Numbered from the stretch's first letter, positions 8,546 through 18,321 are shown. The stretch: DNA of 35,680 bases from an uncultured Saprospirales bacterium (GCA_937899855.1 CALCCH010000228.1:1-35680); one strand, 5' to 3'. Numbers and translations are program-made. Notes: generated by a model not told the origin, from the letters alone.

Positions 8546-9905
8546 CTACTGAGGCGTCAAATCCGCCGTACAAGCATCCCCCGTATCCGTCTGGTAGGTA
8601 AACGCCACGTCCTGAAAGGTGCCGTCCTCCCGCAAGCCCCAGCGAATCTCTCCCGTCACCAACAACTGCTCCGAATGCTGCCCACTAAAAATGTACTGAT
8701 TCGGTGCCACCGTAGCGCCCGTCAACTCGTCGTTCAACTCGCAGCGAACCCCCTGGTTGCTCTCAAACAAATTCTGGATCAAAATGAAGTTTGGATCTCC
8801 CTGGTAAGTGTCCTGGCCAATGCGGACCATATAGTCGGAATCCCCCAAACCGCTGCACGACTGGTCAAGGTCGTAATCGCCGTAGGGGTTCCAAGCCGCA
8901 CAATCCCCCGTCGCGGGTACCTCCCGGTAGCCCGCATTGCAGACGCACTTCAGGTTGCTGAACGTGGCGTTGTCCGGGCAGGGATTCTCGTTTTCCTCCA
9001 CCACATCGAAGGTCCCCGTACAGGATTCCCCGTCGTAAGTCGCATCGAGTAGTAGATTGGTGATGGTCCCGTCGGGCAGCAGGTCCCAGCTGATCTCACC
9101 GGAAGCGGGTTTGCCCCCGATGATTTCTCCATCCTGAAAGACGGCCCCCGTCCGCGTCTCGTTGAGCCGCAGCGTCGTAAACTCAATAAAACCAAACAGT
9201 CCGACGATGGATACGAAATCGGGCTGGTTCGGCAGCTCCTCCACATTGATGAAGTAAGTGTCCCCGCCCGAGCCCGAGCAGCTTTGCGACACCTCATAGA
9301 TGCCGTACCAGCTATCGGCTTGAAAAATGACGCAGCTCTCGCCATCCGTCGAAGGGTAGTAGCCCGAATTGCACTGGCAGCTGTCCTCCGCCTCGATGTA
9401 GGTCGCATTTCTCGGGGCAGTCTTCCTCCTCCTCCTTCTTTATACAATCCCCGTAGTAATCCTCCTCGTAGCCTTCATCGCACTCGCAGGCATCCGTGGC
9501 TTCACTGTAGCTGGAATTGGGGGGGCAGTCCACTTTTTCAACGCACTCGCCATCCTCATTGAGCTCAAAGCCCTCGTTGCATTCGCAGGCCTGCGTCGAC
9601 GCATTGTAGGTCGAATTCTCGGGGCAGTTGACGCCCGGGTCCGGGATACAAGTCCCATCGGTCGTCTTGATGTAGCCCTCCATACACTCGCATTCTTTGG
9701 TAGCCGGATTGAGCGTCGAATTCTCGGGACAGTCGATGGGTACACAATCTCCTTCACTGTCCTCGACAAAACCTTCGTTACAGACGCATTCCCCATCCAC
9801 GTCTCTGGAGGCATTAGAAGGACACGCACTGCTACCTTGGTCGCAATTGGTGGAGAGTAATATCATCAGGATGGCAAACAAAAAGAAAGGAATGGGATAC
9901 TTCAT
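8546..9905 (-). pseudogene. EGF-like cysteine-repeat lipoprotein with duplicated C-terminal domain, frameshifted
   Basis: A surface-anchored protein of unknown function. From ATG 9905 it has a signal and lipobox-like end (LLSTNC, Cys21), then six EGF-like modules of the pattern CPxNSTYxxxTxxCxCxEGYxxxxxGxC. Next come two related ~100-residue domains (SQSCSGSGG... and DQSCSGLGD..., each with a GEI-W-L--DGT motif) separated by a seventh Cys module. In the sixth module an extra base in a three-base T run (8-nt context GCATTTCT, 9408-9410) turns DCPENATYIEAED into DCPEKCDLHRG, and frame 1 then stops at 9312. Removing one base gives a continuous 452-residue protein. The remaining ORFs are 9312-9905 and 8546-9292. 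Homopolymer position makes sequencing error plausible. It lies downstream of the hybrid two-component gene, 229 bp away; cotranscription is uncertain. Confidence 0.75.
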
Positions 9906-10090
9906 TGTGCTAGTGATTTGTACAGGGATTCCGTTAATTTGACGCGCGCCGCTGACTTCCGCAGGCTGCTGATGGGGTCGCGGCTGCATCGTTTACTCCC
10001 AATTTAGGGCCAACTTGGACGCCCGGCGTTCAGTATCCCACAAAAAAGATTTCCCCATTCTACAGCGCCCCAAAAAAGCGTGTACTATTC

Positions 10091-10107
10091 TTGCACGGAG
10101 CGTGCAA
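10091..10107 (-). terminator. Hairpin downstream of the hybrid two-component gene, weak terminator candidate
   Basis: TTGCACG and CGTGCAA form a perfect 7-bp stem with a 3-nt loop, 27 nt after the stop codon. A T6 run follows on the minus strand only after about 15 nt, so termination is uncertain. The rest of the 9906-10134 spacer shows no gene and no clear promoter for the lipoprotein. Confidence 0.35.
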
Positions 10108-10134
10108 TAAACCCACTAAAAAATTGATAATCAA

Positions 10135-13100
10135 CTACTTGCGCATTTCATTGGGCGCGTAGCCAAATTCTTGCTTAAAAGCCCGACTAAACCAGCTGGG
10201 ACTGCGAAATCCGGTCTGGTAGGCGATCTCGGAGACGGTCGCTGCGGTACTTTGGAGGAGGGATTTGGCCTTTTGCAAGCGGACCTTGCGGATAAAATTG
10301 GCGGTGGAGCTTCCGGTCAGGGCTTTGAGCTTGCGGTAGAGCTGGGATTCGCTCAGGGCCAGCTTTTGGGCGAGGCGGGCCGCATTGAGCTGGGGATCGT
10401 CCAGCTGCTGCTCGATGTGGTAGAGTACGCGGTTGATAAAGGCCGCATCCTGATCTTCCAACTCGCTCCGCTCGACGGCATCCCAGGCCGAGGCCGTCGC
10501 GTACTTTTGGTAGAGCAGTTGCCGCAGTTTGAGCAGCTCTTCGATTCGGATAAACAGCTCGGCCTGCTGGAAGGGCTTGGTGATAAAGGCATCCGCCCCC
10601 CGCGACAAACCCCGCAGCCGATCCTGATCGGTGGCCTTGGCGGTAAGTAGAATGATGGGAATGTGGTTGGTCTTGTCGTTGGCCTTTAGCTGGGCACACA
10701 GTTCGTAGCCATCGGTATCGGACATCATCACGTCGCTGATCACCACGTCGGGAAGGTGTTCGATCGCCACCGCCACCCCCTCGCGGCCATTACCCGCGGT
10801 CAGTACCCGGTAATGCTCCCCCAGGCTCAGTCGCAGCAAGGAGCGAATGTCCTCGTTGTCGTCGACCACCAGGATGACCTTCTTCTCCTGCTCCCCGGCC
10901 TCCGCCTCCGGTGCCGTGGCCTCCAGGGCCACCGGGGGCCGCAGGGCGAAGGCATCCACCAGCAGCTCGGGGGCCCGTTCCAGCTCGGCCGTATTGCGGA
11001 TGGGCAGCACCACCGTAAAGGTACTCCCCTGGTGTTCGACACTTTCCACCGCAATCGTCCCCCCCATCAGCTGCACCAGCTCCCGGGTCAGACTCAGGCC
11101 AATGCCCGAGCCCTCGCTGAGGGTTCCATTGCCCCGCTCCGCCTGGTAAAAAGGATCAAAAATACGGGCGACCTCCCCCGCAGGGATGCCCCGCCCCGTG
11201 TCCTTTACCTTGAGGATCAAACGGGGCGCCTCCTCCCCTTCCACCCGCAGGTGAACGATCACCGTATCCTCCCGCTCCGAATTTTTCAAAGCGTTGCTCA
11301 ACAAATTGCCCAGGACCTTTTGCAAGGCATCCCGATCAAAATCCATCAGTTGACGGGGCGTCTCGCTGTAAAAGGTCAGCGTGGTGCCGCGGGCCGCCGC
11401 GTAGGACGAAAACTGCGCCACGATCCGTTCGAGGTACCACGCCACGTCGCTCTGTACGTAGTGGAGTACAAAGCGGCGCTGCTCCATCCGGGCCAGGTCC
11501 AGCAATTGATTGACCAGTTGGAGCACCCGACTGCTGTTGTGCTGGATGGTGTCCAGGGTTCGAAAGGCGGCGGAGCTGGTACGCTCCGGCAGCTGCTCCT
11601 GGAGGTGTTTGGCCAGGCCCTTGATGACCGTAATCGGCGTTCGAAATTCGTGGGTGATATTGGTGTACAACTGGCTCTTGAGGGCATCGATCTCCTGGAG
11701 TTTTTTGGTTTCCTCCCGTTGCAAATGCCGGGCGAGCAGCAGGCGGTAGCCGCCGTACAGGAGCCCCAGCGATACCAACAGGTAGACCAGGTACATGCCC
11801 CGGGAACGCCACCAGGGGGGCCGCACCTCCAGGGCGATGGCCAGGGCGGGCGTCGACCAGCTTTGTCCCCGTGTCTGTCCCTGTACGCGCAGCTCGTAAT
11901 CGCCCGGGGCCAGGTCGAGCAATTGCAACTCGCGACGCTCGCCAAGCTGGTGCCACTGGGCGGTACCGGGAGACAACTGGTAGCGGAAGGTGGCATTTTT
12001 TTGTGGCCCGTAGCGCAAATCGGAGAATTGTAGGTACACCGGAAATTCGTCGTGTTCCAGCCGTAGGCGATCCCCCATCGGGCGGGCCGTCTCCCCCACC
12101 TTCAGGTCCGTAAATACCAGCTGCCCCTCCCGATTGAGGGCGGCCAAATCGCGGGGATGGAAAAAGTCGTAGCCCCGCCCGCCACCAAAGTACAGCTGGC
12201 CCAGCGAGTCGCGCGTGGCGGCACCCAGGGTAAATTCCTCGTTGCGCAGTCCGTCGCCGGAGTGGTAGCGCTCAAAGCGCTCGGTCTCGGGATCGAAGGC
12301 AAAGATGCCGGCGTTGGTACTCAACCACAACCGCCCCGCCGCCTCCACGATGGCGTAGACCACTGCGTTGCTCAGTCCGTCTTCCTCATCATAGACCCGG
12401 AAGCGATTGCTTTCCGGCAGGTAGCGGTTGAGGCCCTGCAGGGTGCCGATCCAGAGGTTGCCCCGCTGGTCTTCACAAAAACTCAGGACGGTATTGTTGC
12501 TCAAGGAGCTGCGGTCCTCGGGCGAATGCCGGAAGGAGGCCCACTCCACCGCCCGCCCATCGGTGTCCAGACGCAGCGTATTGACCCCATCCTCGGTCCC
12601 GATCCAGTAGCGGCCCCCGCGATCTTGAGTGAGGGCGTAACAAACATTGGTATTCACTCCCCCCATCACCCCCGGCCTTTGCGCAAAGTGTTGAAAGCGA
12701 AAATCTTCCCCCGCCACCGTACCGACAAAGCGATACAGGCCCTTGCCCAGGGTGGCGATCCAAACCCGCCCCACCGCATCGACCGTGATGTCGCGCACCT
12801 TAGGCTGTCCCAGCCGCAGCGAATCCACCGGATGCTGGGGCAAGTCCCGCAGTTGGGGTCGCTCCGGGTCAAAGGCATCCCGATCAATCAGCACCACGCC
12901 CTTTTGCGTACCCACCCACAGGTACCCCTCCCGGTCGATGGCCAGGCGCCGAACCTTGGAATGGGGCAAGCCCGCCGCCTAGCCGTACGCGTACACCCGC
13001 TCCCCACGCACCAGCAACAGGCCCGCTCCCGTACCCACCCAGGGTCGATCACCATCGACGACCAGGCTATACACCACCCGATTGGCGACCAGCGGGGAGG

Positions 13101-14142
13101 CGATGCTTTTAAAAACGGGTGGACGCCGGTCGTGGTAGTACAAGCGATTGCCCCCCAGCCAAAGCGTTTCCGCTTCGAGTAGCAGTTGGGTAATTAGGTT
13201 AGACTGGAGTCCACTTTGTCCATCGGAAGTGTAGTGACGCACACGGTCAAAACCGTCTTGGCCATTGAAATCGCTGGCGTAAAAGAGTCCCGCATCGGTG
13301 GCGAAATAAGCGGCTTCCTCATCCGTCGCCATTTCGTAGACGTAGGCCCCATTGAGCCTCAGTCCCCGGAGCTTTTGTACCCGCGGTGTCCCCGGTCGCC
13401 AGTAGAATACGCCCGCATCCGTTCCGATCAGTACGAGCTCGCGGAAGGCGGCGAAGGCATGGATCTTTTGTCCCGCAAAATCGGGGGCCAGGCGCTGGAA
13501 TTCCGGCTTGGCCAAGCGCCGATCCGCGTAGTACAGGGCGCCCTCTCGGCTCCCGGCCAGCAAGAAGTCGGGGAAAGCTTGGAGGGTAGTGATGTTGGGG
13601 GTAGCAGTGGCGGCGAAGTTCAAACGTTCGCGATGGAGGCTATCGCCTCGGGGGCTGATTTTGACGATGCCCTCGGACAGGAAAGCGGCGTAAACCGTAC
13701 CGTCCGGGTCGACGGTCAGCTGATTGCAATGGGCATTGGCGGCCAGGCCTTCGATGACCACGCGGTGAAAGCGTTCGGTAAGTGGATCGCCGTAGGCCAG
13801 TCCGTGGTTTTTGGTGCCCACCCAGATGCGCCCCAGGCTGTCCAGGGCCAGGGCATTGATAAAATTACCGGGAAGGCCGTGGGGATCCTTTTTGTGGCGG
13901 CGGTAGTGTTTGAAGGTGTAGCCGTCGAATCGATTGAGGCCATCTTGGGTACCGATCCACAAAAAGCCGCGGCGGTCTTTGACCAGGGCGTTGACGTACT
14001 CCTGCGACAGCCCCTCGGCGAGGCCGTAGGCTTCAAACTGCGGGGCTTGGGCCAGGAGGTTTGTGACCGGGATCGGAGCGAAGCCCCCCAGCAAGTAGTA
14101 GGTCATTAGCCAACGAAAGATTCTGGACCGAACGGTCGTCAT
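10135..14142 (-). pseudogene. Hybrid two-component system (HTCS) sensor-regulator with AraC output, interrupted by one in-frame TAG
   Basis: A one-protein signalling chain of 1,335 codons. It has an N-terminal signal segment, then a periplasmic beta-propeller of Reg_prop repeats (GFLWIGTQDGLNRFDGYTF, GRIWVGT, GYLWVGTQKG, GNLWIGTLQGLNRY), a Y_Y_Y domain and a membrane helix (~782-800). The cytoplasmic part has HisKA with phospho-acceptor His ~831 (THEFRTP), a HATPase (NLLSNALKNS, DTGRGIP, GSGIGLSL), a receiver with phospho-acceptor Asp ~1137 (VISDVMM) and an AraC HTH (SESQLYRKLKALTG, VSEIAYQTGFRSPSWFSRAFKQEFG). Codon 388 (12979-12981) is TAG inside a propeller blade, where CAG or GAG would restore the frame. 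The pieces are 12979-14142 and 10135-12969. The downstream piece lacks a signal peptide. HTCS usually control PULs; none is adjacent except the alginate locus 2 kb away. Confidence 0.85.
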
Positions 14143-14229
14143 GAGCGATGGATGAGGTCTATCAATTGATAAAGAATGATAGCTAAACTTTGGGAATTCC
14201 GGGTGGCCGCGGGGATGGGCTTGTCCCCA

Positions 14230-14943
14230 TCAGCGGCGGGGGGCATCCGGGACGCGGGCTTCGGCTACGGCGCGGAGTACGGTGGGATAATCCAAAAAAT
14301 CCTGGATGACGACCTGGGCGCCCAGTTCGTGTAGCACTTCGAGATCGCCCGCCCGGCGGATGCCGATAAAGTCGAGGCCCATGTTGCGGGTGGTGCGGAC
14401 GTCCCAACTGGCGTCGCCGAGGTAAACGATCCGTTCCAGGTGGGGGTGCTGGGCGCGTGTCGCGTCGATGGCTTTTTGGAGGATGTCTTCGCGACGGATT
14501 TGCTCGTCGGCGCCGCTCAGTACCAGTTGGTGCTCGGGGATGCCGACGTGTTGGAGTTTGAGACGGGCCGGCCTTTCCCAGCCTCCGGTGGCGATGCCCA
14601 CCGTAAAGTCGGCCTCGCCCAGCAATCGGGCGATGATGCGTTTGGCACCGGGGACTTCCATAAAGTCCTGGGGCTGCCGTTGGCGTTTTTGTTGGAGTAG
14701 GGCGACGAATTGGTCTTGAAAGTGCTGGATCTCTTGGGGCTCGGCTTCCCGCTGAAATTGATCGCGGATGACGGTACCAAAGATGGTATGGTCGGTGACG
14801 TGGGGGTAGACCCGCCAGTCGATGCTCGGAAAGGGACGCTCGTAAATGGTCTGGTAGATATGGGCAAAGCACTGGCTGTCGATCTTATTGGAATGGACCA
14901 GGGTACCGTCGATGTCGAATAGCAATAAAGTTTTGGCGGACAT
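14230..14943 (-). CDS. HAD-superfamily phosphatase, phosphoglycolate-phosphatase-like
   Basis: A 237-residue cytoplasmic hydrolase of small phosphorylated metabolites. The HAD motifs are in order: motif I DIDGTL (nucleophile Asp10, acid Asp12), a helical cap (~20-95), motif II ATGG (Thr119), and motif IV GDASWD (Asp177, Asp181). The cap and motif spacing resemble phosphoglycolate phosphatase/beta-phosphoglucomutase-like members, but substrate cannot be assigned. It lies 87 bp upstream of the hybrid two-component gene on the same strand and diverges from the phosphodiesterase at 15056. A functional link to either is not evident. Confidence 0.88.
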   Translation of the reverse strand: MSAKTLLLFDIDGTLVHSNKIDSQCFAHIYQTIYERPFPSIDWRVYPHVTDHTIFGTVIRDQFQREAEPQEIQHFQDQFVALLQQKRQRQPQDFMEVPGAKRIIARLLGEADFTVGIATGGWERPARLKLQHVGIPEHQLVLSGADEQIRREDILQKAIDATRAQHPHLERIVYLGDASWDVRTTRNMGLDFIGIRRAGDLEVLHELGAQVVIQDFLDYPTVLRAVAEARVPDAPRR

Positions 14944-15055
14944 AATTTTGAGTTGTGGGGCCCAAGAAACGCTAAAATAGGGAATTGGAGGACCATTTCA
15001 CGTAGAAATACGCTTGAATGGGAGATAATCTGGGGGCATTTTGGAGAAAAAACAA

Positions 15056-16510
15056 ATGAACCACCACAATCAATGCCTCCCCCTCATTGCGGTCCTGCTC
15101 TTATTCATCGGAATGACGGCCTGCATCGATCGCCCCGCCGAGCCCTCCGGCCCGGAAGTGAGTGCCTCGACCACCATCCCCGATACGGTCCTCAGCATTT
15201 CGGACCTCCACCTCGATGTCTTTTACTCCAGCACCCTGGTCGACTCCCTCCGCAAGGCCCCCTACCGCGAGTGGGCGGGCATCTTCCACCGCTTGCAGCA
15301 AAGCGGCTTTGGCCAGGAAGGCGAAGATACCCATTACAACCTTTTTGCCTCCCTGCTCCAGGACCTGCCCCAAAAAGTTCAAAACCCCCACTTCGTCATC
15401 CTCTCCGGCGACTTTTTGGCCCACCACTTCCTGGGCAATGCCGAAGCGGCCGGGATGAGCCTCCACGAGAGTCAGGATTTCCTGGCCAACATCATCCGTT
15501 TGATCGCCGACCAACTGCAGGCCCTCTACCCCAATAGCGTTTTCGTCCCCGTATTGGGCAACAACGATTCCTACTGCGGCGACTATAAGGTGACGCCCAA
15601 CGGCCGCTTCCTCTCCGACATGGTCCCCATCTGGAAGCAACTCCTCGGTAAGTCGCTCCCCCCGACCACCTTTAGCTCCGACTTTAAAAAGGGAGGCTAC
15701 TTTACGGCTTTTTCCACTGCCAACCACCAGCACCGCATCTTGGGGCTCAACAGCAACCTCTTTTCCAAGAGCTACATGGAATCCAACCATCGGAACTACT
15801 GCGGCTCCAATCTCTCCTGGTCCGAAATCCAGCACCACGCCCAGGAGCACCTCGACTGGCTCAGCCAGGAACTGCGGGACGCCCGCCGCGATACGGCCCA
15901 AGTCTGGCTGGTCTACCACATCCCCCCCGGCATCAACGTCCCCGGTGCGCTGGGCGGCAGCTCGAGTCCCACCTTTTGGCACCAATCCTTTAGTGCCCCC
16001 TTCGTCGACACCCTCAATGCCTACCGGGACGTCATTTCCGCTCAGTTGGCGGGCCACACCCACATGGATCACTTCATGATCTTCAACGACGATAGCGGCC
16101 AGGCCAGCTCCTTCGTCCACATCACTCCAGCGGTCAGCCCCATTTTTAAAAACAACCCCGCATATTTTCTGTACACCTACGACGCCCAATCTACCCAGTT
16201 GCTCGACTACACGGCCTACTATTTCCAGGGCGTAGTCGACGCGACCCAAACGCAGTGGAAGGAAGAATACCGTTTTCAGGCCACCTACGCCCAAAACGGC
16301 ATCAACGCCCAATCACTGGACCAATTGCGCCAGGACCTGGAGCAAAATACGACCTTACGTCGTGGCTTTCGCCTCAATTACAGCGCCCAGAACACCTCGG
16401 GTGCTTACGTACCCACGAGTAACAATTGGTCGTATTTTGCCTGTGCCCTCACCGCCGATTCGACCTACTCTACGAGTGGCGGAGGATGTATTGAGTTGCC
16501 CCAGCGCTAG
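15056..16510 (+). CDS. Acid-sphingomyelinase-like calcineurin-fold phosphodiesterase, lipoprotein
   Basis: A 484-residue envelope metallophosphoesterase. The start ATG 15056 is preceded by GGAG at 15043-15046; an in-frame TTG at 15041 is less likely. A lipoprotein signal ends at Cys23 (IGMTAC). The metal-site motifs are in order: SISDLHLD, LSGDF, VLGNNDSYCGDY, VYHIPPG and AGHTHMDHF. The GNxDS and HIPPG forms and a C-terminal tail after the catalytic domain are characteristic of the acid sphingomyelinase/SMPDL3 branch rather than of generic calcineurin-like phosphatases. Its substrate could be a phospholipid head group, a nucleotide or a phosphodiester polymer; this cannot be told from sequence. 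It is transcribed alone and convergent with dinB, only 22 bp away. Confidence 0.88.
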   Translation: MNHHNQCLPLIAVLLLFIGMTACIDRPAEPSGPEVSASTTIPDTVLSISDLHLDVFYSSTLVDSLRKAPYREWAGIFHRLQQSGFGQEGEDTHYNLFASLLQDLPQKVQNPHFVILSGDFLAHHFLGNAEAAGMSLHESQDFLANIIRLIADQLQALYPNSVFVPVLGNNDSYCGDYKVTPNGRFLSDMVPIWKQLLGKSLPPTTFSSDFKKGGYFTAFSTANHQHRILGLNSNLFSKSYMESNHRNYCGSNLSWSEIQHHAQEHLDWLSQELRDARRDTAQVWLVYHIPPGINVPGALGGSSSPTFWHQSFSAPFVDTLNAYRDVISAQLAGHTHMDHFMIFNDDSGQASSFVHITPAVSPIFKNNPAYFLYTYDAQSTQLLDYTAYYFQGVVDATQTQWKEEYRFQATYAQNGINAQSLDQLRQDLEQNTTLRRGFRLNYSAQNTSGAYVPTSNNWSYFACALTADSTYSTSGGGCIELPQR

Positions 16511-16532
16511 GGGGATAGCAGTAAGGGGAATA

Positions 16533-17606
16533 TCAGGCGTCAAAATCCAACTCCAGCTGGATGCCTTCCTCGGTGTGGTCTTTGAGTAAATTCGAGACGG
16601 CCACGCCGAGGAGGCGTACCGCCCCGGCCTCGCTCCAGTTGGCGACCAGCAGTTCATCGCAGGCCTTGACGAAGGCCTCCCGCTCGCGAATTTCGCGGAC
16701 GTAAGTCTTGCTGCGACTGATGATTTGAAAATCAGGTGTCTTCATTTTTAGGGTGAGGGTACGGCCGTAGTTGTCCGTTTTTTCCATGTAGTCGTAGACC
16801 CGCTGGATGATGCTGGCGATCTTTTCGCGCATGCCCTCCAGGGTATCGACATTCTCGGAGAAGGTGCGCTCCGCTCCGATGGATTTGCGGATTCGATTGG
16901 GATTGACGGGTCGCTCGTCCCGGGCGCGGACAATTTTGTAGTAAAAGCGTCCCACCTTACCAAAGCGCTTGACCAGGTCGATCTCGCTGAGGGCCTTGAG
17001 TTGGGCCCCATTGCTCACCCCCATTCGCCGCATTTTTTCCGCCGTCACCTTACCGATCCCGTGAAACTTTTCGATCGGGAGGGCTTCCAGAAAAGCGTCC
17101 GCTTCGGCGGGGGTGATGACTTTGATGCCGTTGGGCTTGTTGATATCGGAGGCGATCTTAGCGATGAACTTGTTGAAGGATACTCCGGCCGAGGCGGTCA
17201 ATTGGGTCTGGTCCCGAATTTTTTGGCGAATCTGCTCGGCGATGATGGTCCCCGAAGGCATCCCGATCTTGTTTTCGGTGACGTCGAGGTAGGCTTCGTC
17301 GAGGGACAGGGGTTCCACCAGGTCGGTGTATTCGTGGAAGATGGCGCGGATTTGACGGGATACGGATTGGTACACTTCAAAACGCGCCTTGACGAAGACC
17401 AGGTCTGGGCAGCGGCGTTTGGCCGTCACGCTGGGCATGGCGGAGCGCACCCCAAAGCGGCGGGCTTCGTAGCTGGCGGCCGCCACCACCCCGCGGTTGC
17501 CCGACCCGCCCACCGCCACGGGCTTGCCCCGCAGCTCGGGGTGGTCCCGCTGCTCCACCGAAGCGTAAAAGGCGTCCATGTCGATATGAATGATCTTGCG
17601 CAGCAT
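16533..17606 (-). CDS. dinB: DNA polymerase IV (Y-family translesion polymerase)
   Basis: Error-prone polymerase that copies past damaged bases. From ATG 17606 it has 357 residues: catalytic Asp9 in HIDMDAFYASVE, steric-gate Phe13, and Asp103/Glu104 in LSLDEAYLDVT. These are followed by the thumb (GIGKVTAEKMRRMGV) and little-finger domains. The C-terminus carries QLELDF, a beta-clamp-binding peptide. The frame opens nine codons earlier (17633), but that extension lies inside a hairpin, so the internal ATG is preferred. No neighbour is functionally linked. The leader contains a terminator-like hairpin overlapping a -7-like box, which may regulate expression. Confidence 0.95.
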   Translation of the reverse strand: MLRKIIHIDMDAFYASVEQRDHPELRGKPVAVGGSGNRGVVAAASYEARRFGVRSAMPSVTAKRRCPDLVFVKARFEVYQSVSRQIRAIFHEYTDLVEPLSLDEAYLDVTENKIGMPSGTIIAEQIRQKIRDQTQLTASAGVSFNKFIAKIASDINKPNGIKVITPAEADAFLEALPIEKFHGIGKVTAEKMRRMGVSNGAQLKALSEIDLVKRFGKVGRFYYKIVRARDERPVNPNRIRKSIGAERTFSENVDTLEGMREKIASIIQRVYDYMEKTDNYGRTLTLKMKTPDFQIISRSKTYVREIREREAFVKACDELLVANWSEAGAVRLLGVAVSNLLKDHTEEGIQLELDFDA

Positions 17607-17616
17607 AGGGCGGCAT

Positions 17617-17658
17617 AAAAAAGAGTCGGACACTAAGATAGAGTATAGCGCCGACTCT
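17617..17658 (-). terminator. Terminator-like hairpin directly upstream of the dinB start
   Basis: On the minus strand AGAGTCGG and CCGACTCT form a perfect 8-bp stem around a 21-nt loop, followed by six T's that end 10 nt before the dinB ATG. The loop contains TATCTTAG (17641-17634), close to a Bacteroidota -7 box. It could be an attenuator of read-through from upstream, or an operator whose arms flank the dinB -7 box. Confidence 0.5.
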
Positions 17659-17824
17659 CAACGGTTGTTGGGATGAGTATCTTCGTCCGATGGGATGCTT
17701 GGAGAAGGTTGCGCCGTCGTGGGGGGCAATCCGGGAGAATGGATACGTAAAATGGGAAAGGTAGATGCTACTTGGCGTTAAAGATAGGACTTTACATCTT
17801 AAAATAAAAATTAATATCTTTTTT

Positions 17825-17838
17825 GTACCACTTGGTAC
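17825..17838. promoter_or_regulatory. Palindrome GTACCA-CT-TGGTAC beside a promoter-like sequence
   Basis: A perfect 6-bp-arm palindrome lies immediately after a plus-strand promoter-like pair: TTTA, 20-nt spacer, TATCTTTT, one mismatch per box from the Bacteroidota consensus. Position at the expected transcription start suggests an operator. No convincing plus-strand gene follows. Confidence 0.35.
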
Positions 17839-18256
17839 GTGGCGGTAGAAGGGACTCAAAATCTGAAGGGACGGGGTTCACTTTTTTGCGAAGGCCCTAC
17901 TTTTTTTCAAAAATATTTTCCTTATTTTTCAAGGGCTCTGGCCGATACATTGCAATTATACCCAATTGTTTTATGGAATTTATCCGCCGAAAGCGTCTAT
18001 GTAGGGACCTTTTCTCGGCAGGGACCCAAGTAAAAGATATCCCGGGAAAACGTCTTGGTAACCTTGCGGTCGAAGGGCTCGATCGAGTGGCTGGCGGAGC
18101 TATAGCCGTAGGTCAAAAAATCGAGCGACGACTGGCGGCGGTGGCTTGGGTGGGATTCCCTCCCTCAAGACCCTTATTCCACCTCCCCCTCATTTCCTCC
18201 GTTTTCTCTCTTTTTTACCCGCTCAAATCGAGTACCATCCCGACGTACCAGGACCA

Positions 18257-18287
18257 GGAGCCTTCGCACGGCTCGTACGGAAGCTCC
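18257..18287 (-). other. Long hairpin in the 3' untranslated region of porP
   Basis: Two 14-nt arms (GGAGCTTCCGTACG and CGTGCGAAGGCTCC on the minus strand) flank a 3-nt loop about 34 nt after the PorP stop. On the minus strand 13 of 14 positions pair, two by G-U; on the plus strand those two become C-A and T-G, so the structure fits a minus-strand RNA best. No T-run follows. It may be an mRNA 3'-end or processing structure. Confidence 0.45.
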
Positions 18288-18321
18288 CTCCGCTTCATTC
18301 ACCATCCCCTTCCGCTTCCCA

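Larger units (their letters stand above)
17659..18321. other. Gene-poor region between dinB and porP
   Basis: No recognisable gene was found in this 663-bp stretch. The first ~250 bases are AT-rich and hold a promoter-like site and palindrome (17825-17838). The part next to porP carries a hairpin (18257-18287). A minus-strand stretch around 18000-18165 reads as a protein-like 55-codon fragment ending PCREKVPT without a start codon. It may be a gene remnant, but I do not recognise it. Confidence 0.4.

Noticed and set aside
10756-13182. Long plus-strand frames (425 and 341 codons) opposite the hybrid two-component gene
   Set aside because: They mirror HisKA, receiver and propeller sequence and have no domain character of their own.
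15101-16312. 403-codon minus frame opposite the phosphodiesterase, and the 405-codon one opposite clpC (29611-30828)
   Set aside because: Shadow frames: the opposite strands have complete catalytic motifs.
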